A stretch of DNA of 64,000 nucleotides, from contig CADCXA010000016.1 of assembly GCA_902806565.1 (NCBI GenBank), positions 372,001 through 436,000 on the forward strand, given 5' to 3'. Below, piece after piece: positions 56,638 to 64,000 of the stretch. The notes beneath the pieces are model-generated. The model was not told the origin of the DNA, did not search any database, and saw only the letters and a list, made by a program, of their open reading frames with translations. A program made the position numbers and the translations under genes. Every line of letters starts with the position of its first letter. The first letter of the stretch is position 1. The stretch comes from Hypoxylon rubiginosum. Its lineage: Eukaryota; Ascomycota; Sordariomycetes; Xylariales; Hypoxylaceae.

Positions 56638-58527
56638 ATGTCTCAAATAGGCTTGACTTCTCCAACAATGGGGGTACATCCTGCTCTCAGCAACAACAAC
56701 AGTAACCGCAATGCGCTAGAGGATGCAGCTGACGGAGCCATCGGTCTTGCTGTCGGGCCCGTTACTAAGAAGTCATCTATCGCCTTCGCTGATCCCCTCG
56801 ATCACCCCCTGCGACAATCCAGTTCGCCTACAACTACAACTACAACTACAAACTCCGAAGCTGCGCCGCCTCTTTTATCTGCCCTGCCTACAAACTCTTC
56901 TCAAGTCCAATCTCCTAGCAATGCTACTCACGACGACGCACAACCAGAGCCTTCTGCTCCAGCAATAAAAAGCCCCGACGCTGCCCCCAAGAACCAGTTG
57001 CACGGTCACCGCCAGAACGCACTCTCCGTCGAATCTATCCCTCGCCAGACTATTATGAAAGCATTGGCCTCGGTCGCACGAAACAACAAGCCCGAAGCAC
57101 TATCACTCAACAGCATGTTAACCGCACAGGCTGCCCAGCGGCCTCCCAATTCCTCCTCTTCTTCTCAACAACTCTCCGACGCCCTTTCCGAACTCGCCGC
57201 TAAAACCATGACCCCGACCACCGCGTTCCCCTCTCTACAGTCGCCATGCTTCTATCACAACCGTTTTGACGATGCCGTCGATATCGATAAGGTCCTCGAG
57301 GAAATCAAGAACGATGACTGGATGTCCCATTCGCGACTCGTCCAGACGGCTACCGGTGTCCGCGAAGTATCAAAACAACTTCAGCGCAGACCCATTCGTC
57401 GGGCCGTGCGCAGTGTCATGATTGTCACCAAAGCCCGTGATAATGAACTAGTCTATCTGACTAGGGAATTGACCATGTGGTTACTCAGAACTCCCCGGTA
57501 CGGCTCAGATATAGGCGTCAACGTCTACGTGGACGCGAAGCTGCGCAACTCTAAGCGCTTCGGCGCTCCTAGTATTATCGACGAGGATCCTCGCTTCGAG
57601 GGCATGCTTCGTTATTGGTCTCCTGATCTCTGCTGGAGTAGTCCGGAAAAATTTGATCTTGTCTTGACTCTTGGCGGCGACGGAACCGTTCTGTTTACTT
57701 CCTGGCTCTTCCAACGGGTGGTTCCTCCTGTTCTGTCTTTCAGCTTAGGTAGTCTCGGTTTCCTGACTAGCTTTGAGTTTGAGAAGTACAAGCAGCATCT
57801 GAACAGGATTATGGGTGAGGAAGGCATGCGCGTGAATCTGCGAATGCGATTTACGTGTACTGTCTACCGTGATGGAGCCTCGGGCCAAGAGATGGAGGAA
57901 GGAGAACAATTCGAGGTTCTCAACGAGCTTGTCATTGACCGAGGCCCGTCTCCCTACGTCTCTAACCTGGAGCTATACGGCGACAATGAACTCCTAACCG
58001 TTGTTCAAGCCGACGGCTGTATCTTCTCCACTCCCACTGGATCAACGGCATACTCTCTTTCCGCGGGCGGCTCTCTCGTCAGCCCTGACCTTCCCGCCAT
58101 TCTCCTGACCCCTATCTGCCCGCATACGCTGTCTTTCCGACCTATGGTTCTCAGCGACACGATGCTTCTCCGTGTTTCTATCCCACGCAACTCGCGTGCT
58201 ACAGCTTACTGTGCGTTCGACGGAAAAGGCAGGGTAGAGCTGAAGCAAGGCGATTGCGTCACAATCACTGCCTCTCAATACCCGTTCCCTACTGTGATGC
58301 GCTCTCCCACCGAATGGTTCGATAGCGTTTCGCGCACACTCCAATGGAATACGCGAGCTGCTACTCAGAAAGGCTTTGAGAGCAAGTCGTCGAGTCAGGA
58401 CGGCTCTGCTAATGAGGAGGACGAGCCAGAGTGGGATATTGATACAGATTCTGCCTATTACGCAAGCGAAGATGGCAGCATCAGCGCAAGTCCTTTGCGC
58501 CGGCAGATGAGCCTCTTGGGGATGTAG
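56638..58527 (+). CDS. NAD(+) kinase
   Basis: ATP-dependent kinase making NADP from NAD. Intronless 629-aa frame. The first ~200 residues are disordered and Ser/Thr/Asn-rich (PTTTTTTTNSEAAPP). The catalytic part begins around 215. The substrate-binding GGDGT motif is at residues 346-350 in LVLTLGGDGTVLF. It is followed by LSFSLGSLGFLTSFEFEKY, then LNELVIDRGPSPYVSNLELY, and the second NAD-binding block TPTGSTAYSLSAGGS at about 465-479. No mitochondrial presequence is evident, which favours a cytosolic UTR1-type enzyme over POS5; that choice is inferred. The C-terminus is acidic. Confidence 0.93.
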   Translation: MSQIGLTSPTMGVHPALSNNNSNRNALEDAADGAIGLAVGPVTKKSSIAFADPLDHPLRQSSSPTTTTTTTNSEAAPPLLSALPTNSSQVQSPSNATHDDAQPEPSAPAIKSPDAAPKNQLHGHRQNALSVESIPRQTIMKALASVARNNKPEALSLNSMLTAQAAQRPPNSSSSSQQLSDALSELAAKTMTPTTAFPSLQSPCFYHNRFDDAVDIDKVLEEIKNDDWMSHSRLVQTATGVREVSKQLQRRPIRRAVRSVMIVTKARDNELVYLTRELTMWLLRTPRYGSDIGVNVYVDAKLRNSKRFGAPSIIDEDPRFEGMLRYWSPDLCWSSPEKFDLVLTLGGDGTVLFTSWLFQRVVPPVLSFSLGSLGFLTSFEFEKYKQHLNRIMGEEGMRVNLRMRFTCTVYRDGASGQEMEEGEQFEVLNELVIDRGPSPYVSNLELYGDNELLTVVQADGCIFSTPTGSTAYSLSAGGSLVSPDLPAILLTPICPHTLSFRPMVLSDTMLLRVSIPRNSRATAYCAFDGKGRVELKQGDCVTITASQYPFPTVMRSPTEWFDSVSRTLQWNTRAATQKGFESKSSSQDGSANEEDEPEWDIDTDSAYYASEDGSISASPLRRQMSLLGM

Positions 58528-60317
58528 ATCAAGCGAGCGCATAGACATAGAATCACAGGTTGGGCTTAGATGGTGGCATATTACGCAGTTGGGTATATTT
58601 TCCCCCCTGCAGACAACAACAAGAGTTTCGAGGTGGACTTGATACCTTGAGGAGTTCATTGGCGCTTAACTGGCAAGCCTTATTTTTTTTTTCCCTACCC
58701 CTTTTCAATCAGCGGCGGTAGATTAGAGCAATTGCCACCCCGCGCATGGCCATTCATTGGTTGGATATAAGTCGGATTCACAGGAACAATGTTGTTACGA
58801 TGTTTAGCGATTCCCCCGGTCCTCATTCCGTCAGTCGCAACGATGGCGATATGAGTAGACCTCAATTCTTAGAAATGAAATTCATAAGGACCCGAAAAGA
58901 TCTTTTCGTCTCTTTACTATTTGTGCTACTCAATGCGGGTGAACTCACCAATTACATCATCATTCGAGGTAGACCTGGCCACAATGGATTACATTTTCAT
59001 ATTGGTTCGGGGCCGAAGTAGGGTGAAACAAGTCTACAGTTTAGACTCGGAATCGGTCTTAATGATGCCTCGATCAATTGCTTCTTTATTGCACTGCGGT
59101 GAGGGGACGTAAGTCCTTTGACTCGAATGTTGCGTACGTAATGTTTTCGTCTCCTGCTGCTGCTCACATTGGGTAATTGTGTAAGGCGCGCCGTCATAAG
59201 GATAATCGACCTGTCGGCTAGATATCAGTGTATGTAAGTATCTTTCTTCTTCACTTAAACGAGTGTCGTAACCAACTTAAATCCTTGAAAATGCCCGCCT
59301 ATTCCAATGATGAATATGCGACGGTTCTCACCGATTTCTATACGTTTCTAACAAAATTACACGCTCGATGTCTGTAACGTATCTAACAAGACTGCCTCTA
59401 TGATGGATGTCCTTAAAGCACATACTTTACTTGAATGGAAGACGCAATGGGGAGCACGAGCAGTTGAAGCAATACTAGGACGTGTGTGGCTATTGTTGAT
59501 GCGAAGAGGGTAAAAGACGAAGACGAAACGCCCCAAGGCTCTGAAAGCTGTTGAGTATATGAGTATGAGTATGAGGTGCTGTGAGGGTATGCTAAAGAGG
59601 ATAAGTGGATGCGCGTCGCTAGCGTCCTAAGTGGTGGTGGATCGTGGATTGGATCGTAAATCGCGCCTGGGCCAGCCACACTGATAATTTAACAACTTAA
59701 AAAAAGACTTACAAGGTGTGAAAATGTCACATCTCATATCGGGATCGATGACATTTATTAAGTTGCCATTCTTGTGTATGGCTGCTTTTAGACCGCGGGA
59801 TAATGTATGTCGCCCATGTTTAATTGCCGTCTTATTCCATCTTCCAATCACAACACATTCCATATAGCTTTGCATGCAGTGTTTTGGTATTGGTAACAAT
59901 TAAAAAGAATTTCGGCTGGTCTACCTGGAGATGCGACGCCCAAGTAAATAAGTTACCCTTTTCGGCCAAATGCTGGACGCGATCGGGGCTGTGATTGGCC
60001 AATTGGGGAATGGCCCGAGCTTCTGCATTGAATTTCAAGACGCGGTCTGGCGGTCTTGATTACATACAACTGACACGCCAAAATGCAAAAGGTCCCCACT
60101 ATGATCTACTGCTACTCCTCCAACACCGAACACCAGCCAGCTCACTTCTCTCTTTTCCTCTGTCAGTGACTACAAATCTATATCTGCAGCACCTATTCTC
60201 GACGTCACAACGAGAATTCATACCCGTCGTAAAGAGGACTCGTCTCTCGTTTTCCAATTCCTGTCCTTCCATACTGTATGCGTGGTATGGTGCGTGTATA
60301 GAATAAGACCATCGAAT
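58528..60317. other. 1.8-kb gene-free spacer
   Basis: NAD kinase 3' UTR and the homeobox-gene promoter. Short gagtat repeats occur near 59553-59573. Frames on both strands are short, and I recognise none of them. Confidence 0.45.
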
Positions 60318-62416
60318 ATGTCACACTCCACCGCGTCCTCACCTCCCACCATGCCACCCACCCACGATTCCCACGACTCCCACGAACCTCGAAGCTCCTT
60401 CAGCTCCCAGAGCAGTAACCCGGACTTATCCGCCATGTCTTTCGAGTCTTCCTTCAGAATAGAGTCTGGCTATCCCACCCACGACTCCAACACCGAGAAG
60501 CACCCCAAGGGCAAGCGGAAGAGAACCACGTGTGTAGCTTGAAGCAAAACCCTTCATGTATCCTGCCATTGCATTTACTAAATATTTTCCCTTCTTTCGT
60601 TTGTAGGACCCAGGATAAAGCTATTCTTGAAGCCGCGTATAACTCCAACCCCAAACCTGACAAGGCAGCGCGTCTCGATATTGTGAGTCGCGTCTCGCTT
60701 AACGAGAAAGAAGTCCAGGTAAGCTCGCCTAGCATGACGCATTGAGGGGAACAGAAAGCCTCCTCAGAGGGTCGCGTTTTTGTCAATTCATTCTAACATT
60801 GTCTATAGATATGGTTTCAGAACCGGCGCCAGAATGATCGTCGAAAATCGCGCCCACTTTCCCCGCAAGAGATCGCTGCCCTCAGATATGGCGGCGGCGT
60901 GCAAATCCTGTCCTCCGACCCTGTTCCTTCGCCAATTGGCGCGTCGACTGCGGTAGAAACACCGGAAGATGCGAGTGCTGAGAGTGAGGCGGCTCCAGAG
61001 GTGGAGCAACTCTCTCCCAGCCCCCAAGACGCGACGCCTCAGCACTCTTCTCCATCCTCCCCAAAAATAGTTGCCATTGACCTTGATGTGGAGGAAAAGG
61101 CTGCGAGCGTGGAGCCTGAGTCCTCCCAAAAGGACACAACACCATCGTCGCAAAAGCACGAGCCTGAGGGTCTTTCGCTTTCTCTGACCTCGTCGACGCC
61201 AGCCGCATATATATCCAACCGACGAAGCTTTGGGAGCTCTTTCTCAACTCCTTCCACTCTAGGGCGAGCTGGGGATGACTCGTTTAGGTACGTCTGTCTT
61301 CTATTCAGACCAGAACATAAATATTAATATCTTAATAGGATCGATTCATTTTCTTCCTTTAACTCTAATGCTAGCAGCCCTCCCGCCTCTATTCTTCCGC
61401 CACCTTCGTCGTCTTCCTCCCAGGTTCGACTATCTCTCTCCCTGGACGGAAAGGCCGAACTGGTCTCCTCTCAGCCATCCCCGCCGCGTCCTGTTCAGCT
61501 ACCGTTGTCGGGAGACGTAGATACCTTACCGCCGGTTCGCGCCAACCGAACTCTTCATAGGAGCCGGAGCGCCTTACCCGGTATCACCCTTCCTCCGATT
61601 TCTACCCTTACTGCGCATCTTCCCCCGCAACTGACTCGGGGTCGATCACGAGATGTCCACGCGTGGGAATCTTGCTGTGAAGCTGACACCCGTGACGAGC
61701 TAACGAAGCAAGCTGAGAACGAGTCTTCTGGATCCGCAGTTGCCGCCATCAGTCTATTACGGTCCAGTAGCTCGTCCGCGAGCCTTAGCAATCTGGTCCA
61801 CGGCCATAGTGCAAACATCCTTCAGCCCAACCCAGGCAAGCGTAACGCGCCAGCACACAGGTCGACTCACAGAGAAGGAGGAGCCAAGAAAGCCAAGCTC
61901 AGCCGCACAACCAGCAGTGTGGCACGCATGCAGAGCCTCCCGCCGGCGCCGCTAGATAAGGCGGTTGCATTGGCGGACCCGGAAAAGAAGCCAGGAAAGG
62001 GCAGCCTATCCGTCATCCTAAGCCCGTCGGGTGACTCCGATAAGGAGAACTGGAGCCCGGACGAGGAGGGCAACCCTCATCACCGCCGTCGCCCGCTTCC
62101 TTCGCCCAAGATGCCAGCACCGACACTGCCTAGCAAGAACGCGCGCCGCGTTGGGCGCGTACTGGGCGAGCAAGACAGCATGGCCAAGCGCTCGCTATTA
62201 TTCGGCAGTCGAGCGAACACGGCGCCATCATCACGACCCCGAGACACTGGCTTGTCGATATTCGAGGATAAGGAGAACAGTGGCACCAAAGATGGCCCGA
62301 AACGCGACGGCCCGGAGGTCGAGGGCTTCATGCGCAGCCAGGTTAGTCCAAGCAAGCGTGGCGATATGGACTGCGTTGCCGGACTACTGTCGCTGAGCCA
62401 GGGGAACTGGCGCTGA
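60318..62416 (+). CDS. homeobox transcription factor, YOX1/YHP1-like candidate
   Basis: Four exons, 60318-60529, 60607-60718, 60809-61287 and 61339-62416, give 626 aa. The homeodomain spans about residues 62-123 and is interrupted by two introns. It runs from KGKRKRTT, joined to TQDKAILEAAYNSNPKPD, to EKEVQIWFQNRRQNDRRKSR, the recognition helix. Flanks are Ser/Pro-rich and disordered. The C-terminal half has SDKENWSPDEEGN and an FEDKEN block, which recall cell-cycle regulators. Yeast Yox1/Yhp1 repress M/G1 genes; assignment to that group is tentative, but a nuclear DNA-binding role is clear. Confidence 0.88.
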
Positions 62417-63495
62417 ATGGGCAATACTGCTACCCAGTAGTGATTATTTCTTCAGAAATATTATACCTCCTCCCACTTCGATGGGGGACCTGGGCGGCCA
62501 AAAAGACGGTGGCTTGCATATTGGCTTAGTATGGCATGAGAGATGTCGCGTATCAAACGTGATGCCCTATGCCGTGGGATTTTCAAGTGGGCGTTTAGTG
62601 GGATAAGGAGGGTTCCAGAGGGCGGGTGCGGAAAAGTGCTGTTGTATATATCCCTGGTTGCGTGGATTGTGATGGGTGGTGGCATTGCGACGTTTCCGAG
62701 TTTTTCTTTCCATCCTTCGGGCGTCCGCTTTTGCACGCTTGTTATATGGGATACCGGGATGGAGGGAAGGAAGGGTTGCGAACTCGTGCTGCCGCGTATA
62801 GCAGGTGGCTCTTTTGCGATGTATTCGAGACTATACTTTACTCTACGAGCTTTACCTATATAGCTGCTGCCTTTGCCTGCATAGGTAGCAAGCATTGGGC
62901 TTGGCTAGGGTCTAATTGTAGCAAAAATCAAACCGACATGTGCGAACTATCGACTCTGCTGTTTCTGAGGATATAGTGAGGGTACAAGAGGATTGAAGAC
63001 GACCAGCATAGGCTTGCGTCAAATGCGAATTTCTAGCTCAGTTCTTGCCTACCGCTAATAACGATACCCTACGAAGATGTCCCTTTTTCAATAAGTTTAC
63101 TTGTCTACCTCTCTTGAGACGCTGAGTTAAGGGGGGCAGATCAGCCTAGATCAGACCTCAATACGAAAACCCTGGCAAGGACAGAACGAAACCCGATTCA
63201 CAGATACTAGTGTATCGAAAATAAGCACGTGTGGGAAACCGTTTCCGTCTCTCCAGTTGGTATCTCATTACACTCGTAACTGTACAAAACGCAAAAACAG
63301 CCCATGCGCGATCCAAACGACCCAAAAACGCACGGCACAACGACGGAGCTTCGGAACCCCCTTGGCTGCCGAACAACTGAACACTGTTCCCAGTCACTTT
63401 TCCCGCGCAAGACCACCCAGTTGTTGTTCTGCCATTTTGTCCCTATGTATTCTATTCCATCTTCGTCATCGGTGTCCATAACCTACCTACCAAAC
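62417..63495. other. convergent 3' spacer
   Basis: Between the homeobox gene and SEC10. A 144-codon open frame lies on the minus strand at 62461-62895 but shows no family resemblance and lies in presumed 3' UTR sequence, so I do not call it. Confidence 0.4.
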
Positions 63496-64000
63496 TTACA
63501 GGCTCGAGAGCACGCTCTGCACGCCGACGGTCCGCGCATCGTCCCTGCTCTGTATGAAAGCCTTAAAGTCAGCCTTCCGGAGCCTGCCCCTGTTAGCAGC
63601 GGTAGCAGCGCCGCCGGTGCCACCAGTACCCGCGGCCAGGTTGCGGGAGCGCTCGCGCAGGGCCTCGGGGCCGATGATGAAGAGGTAGCCGATCTCCGTC
63701 AGTAGCTCGACGGCAGCCTCGACGTCCTTGGCGAGGGGCCACTCCTTCAGGGTGGCCACGTACTTGGCGATGTCCTTGGTGACCATGAGGCCGCCCGTCG
63801 CGTTCACCTTGAACTTCTTGAAGTGCTCGAACAGCAGCCGCTGGATCTCGAGCGCGAGCTCGCTGCTGAACACCTCCAGGTTCGCCCCGTCCACCGCCTG
63901 CCCGATCAGCCGCGTGCCTTTCGACAGGAACACGCTGATGGACGTGCACGTCGGCGTCTGCAGCGACTCGATGATGCTCAGCTCGTCCTTGGGTAAAAAG
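63496..64000 (-). CDS. SEC10: exocyst complex subunit Sec10, C-terminal part (runs off window)
   Basis: Partial gene: the last 167 or so codons and the stop (63496-63498). The 5' part lies beyond position 64000. The exocyst tethers secretory vesicles to the plasma membrane at growth sites, central to hyphal tip growth. The helical C-terminal domain shows the Sec10 signature FKKFKVNATGGLMVTKDIAK. It is followed by AAVELLTEIGYLFIIGPEAL, a Gly/Ala-rich loop (AAGTGGTGGAAT) and the end KAFIQSRDDARTVGVQSVL. The reading frame is open from 63999 with no intron in the visible part. The coding region is GC-rich. Confidence 0.9.
   Translation of the reverse strand, partial: FLPKDELSIIESLQTPTCTSISVFLSKGTRLIGQAVDGANLEVFSSELALEIQRLLFEHFKKFKVNATGGLMVTKDIAKYVATLKEWPLAKDVEAAVELLTEIGYLFIIGPEALRERSRNLAAGTGGTGGAATAANRGRLRKADFKAFIQSRDDARTVGVQSVLSSL

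Noticed and set aside
62461..62895. 144-codon minus-strand frame between the homeobox gene and SEC10
   Set aside because: No recognisable domain; it lies in presumed convergent 3' UTRs and has no convincing gene structure.
1..64000. tRNA, 5S rRNA, CRISPR or provirus signatures
   Set aside because: Scanning by eye for T-loop (GTTCGA) contexts, 5S-like blocks, spaced direct repeats and viral genes gave nothing convincing. A tRNAscan or Infernal run would settle the RNA question.

Overview
The window looks like nuclear chromosomal DNA of a filamentous ascomycete (Pezizomycotina; a sordariomycete is my best guess, order not determined). Genes are spaced by 0.4-4 kb. Many are split by short introns of about 50-150 nt with GTNNGT-type donors and CTAA-like branch sites. 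The families are typical of moulds: a HET-domain protein, GT62 mannosyltransferase, fungal PEX4, CGR1, ELMO/CED-12, a PX/PXB protein and several SDRs. There are no bacterial-style operons. I see no rRNA, tRNA or CRISPR array. All exon models were made by eye, using splice consensus, reading phase and remembered family conservation. Every spliced model closes in frame, but none has transcript support.

Layout. 1-9 kb: a peroxisomal 2,4-dienoyl-CoA reductase (-), a small membrane protein resembling fungal Atg33 (+), a HET-domain gene with a premature stop near its 3' end (+), and a low-complexity fungal protein (-). 9-11.6 kb: a gene-free, repeat-rich tract with a CACC-rich low-complexity block and a perfect 14-bp GC hairpin. 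11.6-18.2 kb: MNN9-like mannosyltransferase (+), PEX4 (-) and a 981-aa disordered protein (-). 18.2-22.5 kb: the largest gene-free tract. 22.5-32.8 kb: CGR1, a coiled-coil membrane protein, a PX/PXB (Lec1/YPR097W-type) protein and SDH1, all (+). 33.5-45.1 kb: an SDR, an alpha/beta hydrolase, a 216-aa unknown (-), a nine-exon SDR that seems to lack the catalytic lysine, a MITE-like element, cytidine deaminase and a sugar transporter. 45.8-51.8 kb: ELMO/CED-12, a GRF zinc-finger protein and a PP2A activator (-). 52.3-52.9 kb: a putative 608-bp element with terminal inverted repeats, just upstream of RRP46. 53-64 kb: RRP46, NAD kinase, a homeobox regulator and the 3' end of SEC10 (-), which runs off the window.

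Most genes are unrelated housekeeping functions (respiration, ribosome and RNA processing, peroxisome, Golgi mannosylation, exocytosis, NADP supply). I find no convincing new multi-gene system. The items most worth a second look are non-coding or single-gene: the 223-bp MITE, the TIR-bounded repeat element next to RRP46, the HET truncation, the SDR lacking lysine, and a recurrent TACCTAGGTA-type palindrome in intergenic DNA.
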